Positions 7,899 to 18,030 of a stretch of 64,000 nt of DNA are shown here, in pieces (within the stretch, counting starts at the first letter, position 1; every line of letters begins with the position of its first letter). Source of the stretch: Burkholderia seminalis DSM 23518 (GTDB taxonomy: Bacteria > Pseudomonadota > Gammaproteobacteria > Burkholderiales > Burkholderiaceae). Location: positions 186,001 through 250,000 of the forward strand of contig NZ_CADFDK010000002.1 of assembly GCF_902832885.1 (NCBI RefSeq), in the 5' to 3' direction. The position numbers and the translations under genes were made by a program. Under the pieces are notes generated by a model that made no database searches, was not told the origin of the DNA, and saw only the letters and a program-made list of their open reading frames with translations.

Positions 7899-8153
7899 TC
7901 ATTCGCCGGCCATGAGATGCCGGATGACCAGCGCCGGGTCGGCGATATCCAGAATCAGGCGGCGAAGGATGCGCCTGCGCATGTGCTCTTCGTCGAGGCT
8001 CCAGGGCTCGCCCTGTTTGCCGAGATAGCGCGCGAGCGCGTCCCGGTTGTCCGTGCCCGCGGGCAGGTTCAACCGGGCGGCCAGCAGTCCGGCCACGACG
8101 TCGTCGAGTTCGATGTCGAGCCGTTTCGAGTCGATGCAGAGTTCGAGTTTCAT
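7899..8153 (-). CDS. Small hypothetical protein downstream of groEL
   Basis: 84 aa from the ATG at 8153 (MKLELCIDSKRLDIELDDVV). It is acidic at first, then strongly basic (EEHMRRRILRRLILDIADP). I do not recognise it. The start lies only about 12 nt beyond the T-run of the groESL terminator and no good ribosome binding site is seen, so expression probably depends on read-through. The ORF could begin upstream at 8246, but that part would overlap the terminator stem. Confidence 0.55.
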   Translation of the reverse strand: MKLELCIDSKRLDIELDDVVAGLLAARLNLPAGTDNRDALARYLGKQGEPWSLDEEHMRRRILRRLILDIADPALVIRHLMAGE

Positions 8154-8165
8154 GTCGGTCGCCGG

Positions 8166-8204
8166 AAAAAAAGCGGCGCCGCGTGAATGGCAGCGTGCGG
8201 CGCC
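8166..8204 (-). terminator. Rho-independent terminator of groES-groEL
   Basis: Read on the minus strand: GGCGCCGC, a 14-nt loop, GCGGCGCC, then GC and seven T residues. It sits 57 nt after the groEL stop and directly before the 84-aa gene. Confidence 0.88.
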
Positions 8205-8260
8205 GAACGAATGGCGCCGGCCGCGACTGTTGGCCGGCGCGTGCACGACCCGCTGCCGGG

Positions 8261-9964
<1,704 letters not shown>

Positions 9965-10282
9965 TCAGGCCGCTTGTCGGGCGGCTTGCGAGCCGGGTTC
10001 GAGTACGCCCATGACGTCCTCTTCGCGCATGACCAGCAGTTCCTCGCCGTCCACCTTGACGGTCTGGCCCGCGTATTTGCCGAAGAGCACCTGGTCGCCG
10101 ACTTTCAACTGGAGCGCGCGCAGCGTGCCGTCCTGCAGCAGCCGGCCGTTGCCGACTGCGACGATTTCGCCTTGTTCCGGTTTTTCCGCCGCCGAATCGG
10201 GTATCACGATGCCCGAAGCCGTCGTCCGCTGCGTTTCGATTCGCTTGACGATAACCCGGTCGTAGAGGGGACGAATCTGCAT
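9965..10282 (-). CDS. groES: Co-chaperonin GroES, secondary copy
   Basis: 105 aa, the lid of the GroEL chamber. Typical sequence throughout ([40 protein letters not shown]) including the mobile loop [21 protein letters not shown] use ATG 10282 because AGGAG sits 6 nt before it; an ATG two codons upstream overlaps that site. About 10 residues longer than usual at the C-terminus (GSQAARQAA). First gene of the groES-groEL operon, behind a sigma-32-like promoter. No CIRCE element was seen. Confidence 0.96.
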   Translation of the reverse strand: MQIRPLYDRVIVKRIETQRTTASGIVIPDSAAEKPEQGEIVAVGNGRLLQDGTLRALQLKVGDQVLFGKYAGQTVKVDGEELLVMREEDVMGVLEPGSQAARQAA

Positions 10283-10389
10283 TTCCATCTCCTGAGCGAT
10301 TAAAGGATCACCAATAAGGGAATCCGGCTGCGGGTAGCGGGGCGCGTGGAACGCCGCCATGCAGCCGAGCCAATGTCTGGCGGATTGCG

Positions 10390-10418
10390 AAATAGAGGCG
10401 CCCGTCGCGCGCTTCAAG
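10390..10418 (-). promoter_or_regulatory. Sigma-32-like promoter for groES-groEL
   Basis: On the minus strand, CTTGAAG (10418-10412) is followed after 14 nt by CTCTATTT (10397-10390), close to the heat-shock consensus CTTGAAA / CCCCATNT. The leader to groES would be about 100 nt. The remaining 10419-10626 gap holds the promoter of the divergent ArsR-type gene, including an AT-rich stretch with the near-palindrome ATTTAGCTAATA around 10590. Confidence 0.6.
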
Positions 10419-10626
10419 AGGGGGTGAAAATGGCTGTTTGTAACAAATTGTTTCGTGGCGATGGCAGGAGGTGAGGGACCGTGCCGAGGGCATATGAGGC
10501 GCGATCGCGTCGCATGGCGGTGCCCCTGAACGGCGAACGACATCGCCCGCCGACATCGCCGTTCGCCCCCTTGCCCACGTTTCGTCATTTAGCTAATATT
10601 CAAAACGTCAAACGAAACCGCATCTC

Positions 10627-10926
10627 ATGGACGACGTCACCCGCATCAGCGCCCTGGCCAACGAAAGCCGTCTGGCCGTGCTGCGCTGGCTCAAGCAGCC
10701 GCGCGAGCATTTCCCGCCGCAGCCGCACGGCGATATCGACGCGCTCGGCGTGTGCTGCACGTACATCACCGAGAAGCTCGGCATCGCGCCGGCCACGACC
10801 ACGCGCCACATGCGCATCCTCGCGGATGCCGGGCTCGTGCGGGCCACGCGTGTCGGCAAGTTCACGTACTACAAGCGGATCGACGGCGCGCTCCAGCAGC
10901 TCGGCCACGATCTCTCGCAACTCTGA
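10627..10926 (+). CDS. ArsR family regulator with vicinal cysteines
   Basis: 99 aa, a winged helix-turn-helix dimer (RISALANESRLAVLRWLKQP; then PATTTRHMRILADAGLVRAT and RVGKFTYYKRID). Two adjacent cysteines, Cys43-Cys44, lie in LGVCCTYITEKLG just before the DNA-binding helices, where ArsR/SmtB proteins carry their metal or thiol switch. ArsR proteins repress until ligand or oxidation releases them. The PLP decarboxylase gene begins 31 nt downstream, so the pair is probably one operon under autoregulation. Confidence 0.88.
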   Translation: MDDVTRISALANESRLAVLRWLKQPREHFPPQPHGDIDALGVCCTYITEKLGIAPATTTRHMRILADAGLVRATRVGKFTYYKRIDGALQQLGHDLSQL

Positions 10927-10957
10927 CGCAACGCTGATTCCCACCGAGGCAACCGAC

Positions 10958-12310
10958 ATGGACGAACTCGCACTGCTGGCCGACGCCGACCGGCGCGCGC
11001 ACGCGTATCTGGCTGCAACCGCCGACCGGCGCGCGTTTCCCGACGCGGCCGCGCTGGCCGGCCTCGCCGCTTTCGACGAACCGCTGCCCGATACGGGCCG
11101 GCCGGCCGACGACGTGCTGCGCCTGCTCGACGAGCGCGGCACGCCCGCGACGGTCGCATCGAACGGCCCGAACTACTTCGGCTTCGTGATCGGCGCGACG
11201 CTGCCGGCTGCCGCCGCGGCCGAACGATTGATGCTTGCGTGGGACCAGTGCGCGTCGTCGTATGCGAATTCGCCGGTGGCCGCGACGCTCGAACGGCAGG
11301 CCGCGCGCTGGGTCGTCGACGTGCTCGCGTTGCCCGAAGGCAGCGCGGTCGGCTTCGGCACGAGCGCAACGGCCTGCACGCTCGTCGCGCTGGTGGCCGC
11401 GCGGCGCGCATTGCTCGCGCGCAAGGGCTGGGACATCGACGAGGACGGCCTGATCGGCGCGCCGGAAGTGAAGGTCGTGATCTCCGCGCTCGCGCACATC
11501 ACGGTGAAAAAGGCGCTGCGCGTGCTCGGTTTCGGGATGAAGCGCATCGTCGTCGCGCCCGTCGATGCGCACGGCCGCATCGACCCCGCGCAGTTGCCGC
11601 CGCTCGACGACATGACGATCCTCTGCGTGCAGGCCGGCGAAGTGAACACCGGCGAATTCGATCCGTTCGCGGCGCTGATTCCGCCCGCGAAGGCGGCCGG
11701 CGCCTGGGTACACGTGGACGGCGCGTTCGGCCTGTGGGCGCGCGCGTCGGCGAAGCGCGCGCTGACCGACGGCATCGACGGCGCGGACAGCTGGACGACC
11801 GACGGCCACAAGTGGCTCAACACGCCGTACGACGGCGCGATGGTGATCTGCCGCGACCCGGCCGCGCTTGCCACCGCGATGAACAGCGACGCCGTCTACC
11901 TGAGCGGCGCGCACGATGCGCAGAAGAACCTGAACCTCGAATTCTCGCGGCGTGCGCGCGGCATCCCCGTCTGGGCCGCGCTGCGTGCGCTCGGCCGCGC
12001 CGGTGTGGCCACGATGGTCGAACGGCATTGCGCGCAGGCAGCGCGGGTCGCGGACGGGCTGCGGGCGGCCGGCTACGACGTGTTGAACCGCGTCGTGCTG
12101 AACCAGGTGCTCGTGCGCGCCGGCACCGACGCGGAAACCGCGGCGGTCCTCGACGCCGCGCAGGCCTCGGGCGACGTATGGTTCGGCGCGACCGTGTGGC
12201 AGGGGCGGCCGGCGTTCCGGATCAGCGTGTCGTCGTGGCGCACGGAAGATGCGCACATCGACCGGCTCGTCGCATTGCTGACGGAGCTGCGCGGCGTGCA
12301 CGTGCGCTGA
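10958..12310 (+). CDS. PLP-dependent decarboxylase, group II (DDC-like)
   Basis: 450 aa. The PLP Schiff-base lysine is Lys285 in WTTDGHKWLNTP; Asp254 in HVDGAFG binds the pyridine nitrogen and His180 in SALAHITVKK stacks on the ring. This is the glutamate/aromatic-amino-acid decarboxylase fold. Members decarboxylate amino acids to amines, but the substrate cannot be read from sequence. Start ATG 10958 lies 31 nt after the ArsR gene. It converges on the LysR gene at 12314, leaving 3 nt between stops. Confidence 0.9.
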   Translation: MDELALLADADRRAHAYLAATADRRAFPDAAALAGLAAFDEPLPDTGRPADDVLRLLDERGTPATVASNGPNYFGFVIGATLPAAAAAERLMLAWDQCASSYANSPVAATLERQAARWVVDVLALPEGSAVGFGTSATACTLVALVAARRALLARKGWDIDEDGLIGAPEVKVVISALAHITVKKALRVLGFGMKRIVVAPVDAHGRIDPAQLPPLDDMTILCVQAGEVNTGEFDPFAALIPPAKAAGAWVHVDGAFGLWARASAKRALTDGIDGADSWTTDGHKWLNTPYDGAMVICRDPAALATAMNSDAVYLSGAHDAQKNLNLEFSRRARGIPVWAALRALGRAGVATMVERHCAQAARVADGLRAAGYDVLNRVVLNQVLVRAGTDAETAAVLDAAQASGDVWFGATVWQGRPAFRISVSSWRTEDAHIDRLVALLTELRGVHVR

Positions 12311-12313
12311 GCG

Positions 12314-13231
12314 TCACGCGTCGGCCGTGGCCGTGATGGTTGCGGATGCAACTTTCAGGCATTCGATGAGGTGTAGCGCGGCCGGTGTCAGCCATGCATG
12401 CCGCCGCATCACGATCGCAACCGTCAACGCGGGCATCGGCTCGGCGAGATCCAGCGTGACGATTCCGCGCGACTTGCGTTCGACGTCCGCGAGCGGCCGC
12501 GCGAACACGCCGAGCGCATCCGTCTGCGACACGAGCCCGAGCGTCGCGGCAAACGACGGGCAGTGAACCACCCGCTTCGGCACGTCGAGGCCGAACGGCG
12601 TGAAGATCGAGCGCACCAGATCGTCCCCGCCTTCGCCGTAGCGCGGCACGCACCAGTGCGCATCGACGAGCTCGCGCAGCGAGCGGGCGCGCGCGAGCCG
12701 ATGCCGGTTTTTCGCGACGACCGCGAACGCGGTCCGGAACAACGGAATGCTCGCGAACGCGTCGGGGTCCGGCATCGCGTTCGACAATTGATGCGTGACG
12801 ATGAAATCGAGCGAACCGTCGCGCAGCCGCGCGAGATCCGTCGCGGTGAGCGCGTCGTCGACGTTCAGTGTCGCGTCGGGCAGGTCGCGCGTGAACGCGG
12901 CGAACGCGCGCGGCAGGATCGTCAACGCGACGGTCGGACTGACCGCGATCGACACCGAGCCGGTCGTGCCCAGCCGCAACTGCTCGATCTCGTCGCGCGT
13001 GCGCTGGATCTCCTCGACGATCAGCCGCGCGCGAATCGCGAACGCGCTGCCGTAATCGGTCAGTTCGATCCCTTTCACGCTGCGCACGACGAGCGGCACG
13101 CCCAACTCCTGTTCGAGCTCGCGCACGATGCTGCTGATGGCCGGTTGCGTGACGCCGAGCGCGCGCGCCGCGCCGCGAATGGTGCGATGCTCGGCGACCG
13201 CGAGAAACGCATCGAGTTGCTTGAGCTTCAT
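12314..13231 (-). CDS. LysR family transcriptional regulator
   Basis: 305 aa. Helix-turn-helix at about residues 3-60 (LKQLDAFLAVAEHRTIRGAA; ALGVTQPAISSIVRELEQEL), then an effector domain (GTTGSVSIAVSPTVALTILP; GLVSQTDALGVFARPL) of the CbbR/TsaR-like type. Divergent from the M20 amidohydrolase gene, 144 nt apart, so probably its regulator. Convergent with the decarboxylase gene. Confidence 0.93.
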   Translation of the reverse strand: MKLKQLDAFLAVAEHRTIRGAARALGVTQPAISSIVRELEQELGVPLVVRSVKGIELTDYGSAFAIRARLIVEEIQRTRDEIEQLRLGTTGSVSIAVSPTVALTILPRAFAAFTRDLPDATLNVDDALTATDLARLRDGSLDFIVTHQLSNAMPDPDAFASIPLFRTAFAVVAKNRHRLARARSLRELVDAHWCVPRYGEGGDDLVRSIFTPFGLDVPKRVVHCPSFAATLGLVSQTDALGVFARPLADVERKSRGIVTLDLAEPMPALTVAIVMRRHAWLTPAALHLIECLKVASATITATADA

Positions 13232-13375
13232 GACCGATCGATCCGGTTGCGGGGAAGGCGCGGGGTGTCGGGTGGAACCCCGAGTGACAAGGAAAAGTTA
13301 TCGTCCACAACGAAATCTTGGATTTTTCTTATTGGGTCGAGTGTATATGCTCGGGGCTTTTCAGGAGCGGTCGCG

Positions 13376-14599
13376 ATGATTCTCGTTAACCAGCAACGGC
13401 TGTGGGATTCGCTGATGGAGATGGCGACGATCGGCGCGACCGCGCACGGCGGGAGCTGCCGGCTCGCGCTGACCGACGACGACGCGCGGGGCCGGCGCCG
13501 CTTCATCGCATGGTGCGAGGCAGCCGGCTGCGAGGTCCGCATCGATCCGATCGGCAACGTGTTCGCGCGCCGGCCCGGCACGCAGCCCGACCTGCCGGCC
13601 GTGATGTGCGGCAGCCATCTCGACACGCAGCCGCTCGGCGGACGTTTCGACGGTGTCTACGGCGTGCTGGCGGGCCTCGAAGCGATCCGCGCGCTGAACG
13701 AGCACGGTATCGAAACGCGGCATCCGATCGACGTCGTCGCGTGGACCAACGAAGAGGGTTCGCGCTTCACGCCGGGCATGATGGGCTCGGCCGTTTATGC
13801 CGGCTCGCTGGATCTCGACTACGCGCTGGCCCGCCCGTGCATGCAGACGGGCGTGCTGCTGCGCGACGAACTCGAACGCACCGGCTTCGCCGGCCCCGCG
13901 CGCGAGCGGCAGATGCCCAACGCGTATTTCGAAGCGCATATCGAACAAGGGCCGGTGCTGGAGCAGGCCGGCTTGCCGATCGGCGTCGTGACGGGCGTGC
14001 AGGGCATCTACGAACTCGACGTCGCGGTGAGCGGCTTCGAATCGCATGCAGGCACGACGCCGATGAGCGTGCGCCGCGACGCGATGGGCGCGGCGGCCGC
14101 GATGATCGCCGCGATCGTCGAGCACGGCCACGCATTCGACGCCGATGCGCGCGTGACGGTCGGCCATGTCGCGTGCCAGCCCAATTCGCCGAGCACGATA
14201 CCGGGCAAGGTCCGCTTCAGCGTCGACGTGCGTCACCCGTCGCGGCCGGCGTTGCAGCAGCTCGTCGCCGACATCGAAGCGATCTGCTTGCGGCGCACCG
14301 CGCTGCGCGGTACGACGGTGGAAGTGCAGACCATCGCCGAATACGAGCCGGTGGTGTTCGATGCGGAATGCGTCGCACGCGTGCGGCGGGCGGCCGCCGC
14401 CGCCGGCTATCCGTACCTGGAGATGTGCAGCGGCGCGGGGCACGACGCGGTGAACCTGTCGTACGTCGCGCCGTCCGCGATGGTGTTCGTGCCGTGCAAG
14501 GCCGGCCTGAGCCACAACGAAGCGGAAGACGCCGATCCGGTGCACCTCGCGCAAGGGGCGTCCGTGCTGGCGAACCTGCTGGCCGATTGCGCGCGTTAG
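13376..14599 (+). CDS. M20-family Zn amidohydrolase (N-carbamoyl amino acid / allantoate type)
   Basis: 407 aa. Metal and catalytic residues are visible: His in GSHLDTQPLGGRFDG with the following Asp, the Glu pair in WTNEEGSRFTPGM, His in HIEQGPVLEQ and the late His in CKAGLSHNEAED. The pattern GSHLDTQ...GGRFDG is that of the HyuC/AllC group, which hydrolyses N-carbamoyl-L-amino acids or ureido compounds and releases ammonia and CO2. The ATG at 13376 follows CAGGAGCGG. Divergent LysR upstream; no transporter nearby to define the substrate. Confidence 0.92.
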   Translation: MILVNQQRLWDSLMEMATIGATAHGGSCRLALTDDDARGRRRFIAWCEAAGCEVRIDPIGNVFARRPGTQPDLPAVMCGSHLDTQPLGGRFDGVYGVLAGLEAIRALNEHGIETRHPIDVVAWTNEEGSRFTPGMMGSAVYAGSLDLDYALARPCMQTGVLLRDELERTGFAGPARERQMPNAYFEAHIEQGPVLEQAGLPIGVVTGVQGIYELDVAVSGFESHAGTTPMSVRRDAMGAAAAMIAAIVEHGHAFDADARVTVGHVACQPNSPSTIPGKVRFSVDVRHPSRPALQQLVADIEAICLRRTALRGTTVEVQTIAEYEPVVFDAECVARVRRAAAAAGYPYLEMCSGAGHDAVNLSYVAPSAMVFVPCKAGLSHNEAEDADPVHLAQGASVLANLLADCAR

Positions 14600-14726
14600 C
14601 CCAGTTTGGCCGCGTCGCAGGGGCGGCCTGACGCGCCTTGCAAGCGTGAAAATGTCGGACAATGACCGCTGCGCGCGCCGCGCCGGCGCCGCATTCAACT
14701 GACGCATTCACGCTTGCGAGATCCCC

Positions 14727-15197
14727 ATGTCGACTCCCTTTCCCCGGGAACTGCTGAAGGCCGCCGATATCGAGAAGATGGAACCGACGCGCGCGGTGCA
14801 TTCGCTGAATCCCAATGCCGTTCGTCTCAAGCGACAACTCAGCGACCTGACCGGCCTGACGCAATTCGGTGTTCACCTGCTCACGCTGATGCCCGGTCAC
14901 GAATTGGCCGAATATCACCGCCACCTGTACGAAGAGGAGTTCGTCTACGTGCTGGTCGGCACGGGTTCGGTCACGATCGGCGAACGCGCCAGTGAAATCG
15001 GGCCGGGCGATTTCATCGGCTTCCCGCGCGGCGGCGAAGCGCATACGGTGCAGAACACCGGCGATGCGCCGCTGGAACTGCTCGTCGGCGGGCAGCGGCT
15101 CGAACACGACGTCTGCGAATACCCGCGAATTGGCAAGCGGCTTTATATCGCCGGGGAACTCGAGGATTACGTCGATCTGCCGAAGCAGTCGTCGTGA
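14727..15197 (+). CDS. Cupin domain protein
   Basis: 156 aa. Cupin motif 1 is HRHLYEEEFVYVLVGTGSVT (HxH-x3-4-E pattern as HRHLYEEE) and motif 2 is GPGDFIGFPRGGEAHTVQN, with the usual G-E-x-H. These residues normally hold one metal ion in a small beta-barrel. It starts 127 nt after the amidohydrolase and may be co-transcribed. The reaction is unknown; similar proteins act as isomerases, dioxygenases or ligand sensors. Confidence 0.88.
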   Translation: MSTPFPRELLKAADIEKMEPTRAVHSLNPNAVRLKRQLSDLTGLTQFGVHLLTLMPGHELAEYHRHLYEEEFVYVLVGTGSVTIGERASEIGPGDFIGFPRGGEAHTVQNTGDAPLELLVGGQRLEHDVCEYPRIGKRLYIAGELEDYVDLPKQSS

Positions 15198-15243
15198 CTG
15201 GTCACGTCATCAATACCGGATCCCGTATAAAAATCGAATCAAT

Positions 15244-15272
15244 TGACTTTTGTTTAGATAAACAAAATAAAA
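15244..15272 (+). promoter_or_regulatory. Promoter with palindromic operator upstream of GH92 genes
   Basis: TTGACT (15244-15249) could be a -35 box, and the AT-rich ATAAAA (15267-15272) a poor -10, 17 nt apart. The spacer is filled by a perfect palindrome, TTTTGTTTA (15248-15256), GA, TAAACAAAA (15259-15267). A repressor bound here would block RNA polymerase. It lies about 250 nt before the first GH92 gene, in a 325-nt gap that is far richer in A+T than its surroundings. Confidence 0.5.
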
Positions 15273-15344
15273 ATTCGTAAAAACACGGGGTAGAGAAATC
15301 ACGTTTATTTGGGCACGCTTGTGCGCGTTGTCCGTTCCTGGGCG

Positions 15345-15364
15345 CCGGCATGTCGACATGCCGG
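15345..15364. repeat. Perfect 20-bp palindrome
   Basis: The left half CCGGCATGTC and right half GACATGCCGG are exact reverse complements. As RNA it makes a strong hairpin; the following CCTTTTC is a weak T-run, so it may terminate the cupin transcript. It could equally be a protein-binding site for the GH92 operon. Confidence 0.55.
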
Positions 15365-15522
15365 TGCGTCCTTTTCGGGCACTCAGAATGCGGCAATAAA
15401 TACATGCGTCCGGCAGTTTCGACCGATTGACCGCGTACGCGACAAGTCACGAAAAGATTCCTGATCTAAAGCTCAGTAGTTCGAACCAACAGCTTGATTC
15501 AAGAACGAAACGGAGACAGGCG

Positions 15523-17961
15523 ATGTCGAGGAACTGGGGGTGGCGAGCGGCGCTGCTGGCGCTGTGCGTTGTGCTGGCTTCGTGCGGCGGCGACGGCGAT
15601 TCGCCGTCGGTCGCGGTGTCGAATCTGTCGGCCGCGGCGCATGGGCAACGCAATGAAAACGATGACAGCACCGGCAACGAAGCATCGAAGAAAAACGCCG
15701 ACATGCGCGTCGTCCAGTACGTCGATCCGCTGATCGGCACCGACTACGCGACCGATCAGCCGGCCGACCCGGTCGGCTCGGGGCTCGGCGGCGGCACGTT
15801 CCCGGGGCCGACGGTCCCGTTCGGGATGATGCAGTGGAGCCCGATGACGCCCACCGCGCAATACGACAGCCGCAAGGGCGACGGCTCCGGCTTCTCCGGC
15901 GGCTACTGGTACGGCGACACGTCGATCAACGCATTCAGCATCCTGCACCTGAGCGGCACCGGCTGCTGGGCGAATGGCGGCTACCTGAACGTGATGCCGC
16001 AGCTCGCACCGGGCGATGCCGGCACGCCGGCCAGCTTCAGCCACGCGGACGAAACCGCGCAGGCCGGCTACTACGGCGTAACGCTCGGCAACGGCATCAA
16101 GGCCGAACTGACGACGACGGTGCGCACCGGCTTCGCGCGCTTCACGTATCCGGTACTCGCGCGGGGCCAGCAGGCGACGATCGCGATCGATCCGACCGTG
16201 CTGAACAACCGTGCACAGGGCACGACGCGCGACACGATCCGCCAGGTCGGCGACCGCGCGCTGTCGGGCACGATCGCGGGCGGCGGATTCTGCTGGGCCG
16301 GGCATGCGGTGCCCGTCTACTACTACGCGGAGTTCAGCCAGCCGTTCGCGGCGAAGCCCGCGTTGTCGAACGACAGCCCCGTGACGTTGACGTTCCATGT
16401 CGACCGCAAGCAACCGGACGTGATGATGAAGCTCGGCATTTCGTTCGTCAGCGAAGCGAACGCGAAGGCGAACCTCGACGCGGAAAACCCCGGCAACGCG
16501 ATGCACGGCCGGGCAGGCTGGAACTTCGACAAGGTGCGCCGCGCGGCGAGCGCCGCCTGGAACGCCCGCCTGAACGCGATCCAGGTCACCGGCGGCAGCG
16601 ATGCCGACAAGACCAGGTTCTACACCGCGCTGTATCACGCGTCGCTGCATCCGAATGTATTCAACGACGTGAACGGCCAGTATCCGGACTTCCATGCGTC
16701 GAACGGCGCGCCTGATGCGTCGACACGTCAGGTCGACCGGGGCCGCACGATGTACGCGAACTTCTCCGGCTGGGATATCGACCGCTCGTTCATCCAGTTG
16801 CAGGCGCTGCTCGATCCGGTGCGCACCAGCGACATCGTGCAGTCGCTCGTGCTCGACGCGAAGGCCTGCGGCGCCTTCCCGCGCTGGGCATACTTCAATA
16901 CGGAAACGGCCGTGATGCCGGGCGACGCGGGATCGATCATCGCGGCGAACGCGTATGCATTCGGCGCGACGAATTTCGATACGCAGGCCGCGCTGTCGAT
17001 CATGAAGCGCAGCACGGCGCCCGGCGCCGCGTGTGCCGGCACACCGGTGATGGGCAGCCGCGCGGACTACGACCGGCTCGGCTACGTGCCCGCGTCGGAC
17101 AGCGGCGACAACCAGACCGCGTCGAACACGCTCGAATACGCCGTGCGCGATTTCGCGGTGTCGCGCTTCGCGACGGCACTCGGCGATACGGCGACGGCCG
17201 GCGCGCTGCTGAAGTCGAGCGGCAACTGGCGGAACCTGTTCGACAGGACGGCGATCCAGCCGAAGACGTCGGCCGGCGCGTGGGTCACCGACGGCTCCGG
17301 CTTCATGGAAGGCAACGCCGAGCAATACACGTGGTACGTGCCGCACGATCTCGCGGGCGTGGTCGCGCGGGCGGGCGGCGCCGCACCGGTCGTCGAGCGG
17401 CTCGACACGTTCTTCACGCACCTGAACGTCGGCACCGTGCAGCCGTATTTCTACGTCGGCAACGAAGTGACGATGGCCGTGCCGTGGGTCTATGCGTGGG
17501 CCGGCGCACCGTCGCATACGCAGCGCGTGCTGCACGCGTCGCTCGCGAACGCGTTCGGCACCGGCGCGGCGGGGTTGCCCGGCAACGACGATCTCGGCGC
17601 GCTCTCCGGCTGGTACGTGTGGGCCGCGCTCGGTCTCTATCCGGTCGTGCCTGGCGTGAGCGGCGTCGCGCTGTCGAGCCCGCAGTTCGAGAAGATCACG
17701 GTGCGCGTCGGGCAGCAGGACGGCAGCTACCGTCTGCTGCGCATCGCCGCGCCGGGGGCGGGCTCCAGCGACGGCGCGTCGTTCTACGTGAAGTCGCTGA
17801 AGCTGAACGGCGCACCTTACCCGACCGCATGGCTGCCGTTCGAACATATCGCGCAGGGCGGGACGCTGTCGTATTCGATGACGGCCGACGCGAACGCCGC
17901 GACGTGGGGCACCGATGCGTCCGCGATGCCGTCGTTCCCGCAGGCGGCCGGCGCGCAGTAA
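15523..17961 (+). CDS. GH92 family alpha-mannosidase-like lipoprotein (first)
   Basis: 812 aa. A lipoprotein signal peptide ends at Cys21 (VVLASC, then GGDGD). GH92 landmarks follow: YVDPLIGTD, TVPFGMMQWSP, ILHLSGTGCW, the SGWDIDRSFIQLQALLDP core, and GNDDLGALSGWYVWAALGLY holding the catalytic-base Asp pair. The acid Glu probably lies in MEGNAEQYTWYVPHD, where most members read EGN-x-WQY; the segment GNEVTMAVPW also departs from the usual GNEPxxH. GH92 enzymes are calcium-dependent exo-alpha-mannosidases. Tandem with a second GH92, 69 nt away. Confidence 0.9.
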   Translation: MSRNWGWRAALLALCVVLASCGGDGDSPSVAVSNLSAAAHGQRNENDDSTGNEASKKNADMRVVQYVDPLIGTDYATDQPADPVGSGLGGGTFPGPTVPFGMMQWSPMTPTAQYDSRKGDGSGFSGGYWYGDTSINAFSILHLSGTGCWANGGYLNVMPQLAPGDAGTPASFSHADETAQAGYYGVTLGNGIKAELTTTVRTGFARFTYPVLARGQQATIAIDPTVLNNRAQGTTRDTIRQVGDRALSGTIAGGGFCWAGHAVPVYYYAEFSQPFAAKPALSNDSPVTLTFHVDRKQPDVMMKLGISFVSEANAKANLDAENPGNAMHGRAGWNFDKVRRAASAAWNARLNAIQVTGGSDADKTRFYTALYHASLHPNVFNDVNGQYPDFHASNGAPDASTRQVDRGRTMYANFSGWDIDRSFIQLQALLDPVRTSDIVQSLVLDAKACGAFPRWAYFNTETAVMPGDAGSIIAANAYAFGATNFDTQAALSIMKRSTAPGAACAGTPVMGSRADYDRLGYVPASDSGDNQTASNTLEYAVRDFAVSRFATALGDTATAGALLKSSGNWRNLFDRTAIQPKTSAGAWVTDGSGFMEGNAEQYTWYVPHDLAGVVARAGGAAPVVERLDTFFTHLNVGTVQPYFYVGNEVTMAVPWVYAWAGAPSHTQRVLHASLANAFGTGAAGLPGNDDLGALSGWYVWAALGLYPVVPGVSGVALSSPQFEKITVRVGQQDGSYRLLRIAAPGAGSSDGASFYVKSLKLNGAPYPTAWLPFEHIAQGGTLSYSMTADANAATWGTDASAMPSFPQAAGAQ

Positions 17962-18030
17962 GGCTGGACGATCAACGAGCGGTCCTTGCCAACGGGATCG
18001 ACGCAAAGAGAGAGAGGGAGGGACGAACGG

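Noticed and set aside
10283-10626. CIRCE/HrcA element upstream of groES
   Set aside because: The nine-base inverted repeat TTAGCACTC/GAGTGCTAA is not present; the sigma-32-like promoter explains regulation.
15499-18006. Very long minus-strand frame (835 aa), and a similar one at 18037-20682, opposite the GH92 genes
   Set aside because: Composition is dominated by Arg and Ala, no known motifs, and they mirror GC-rich codon use of the real genes.
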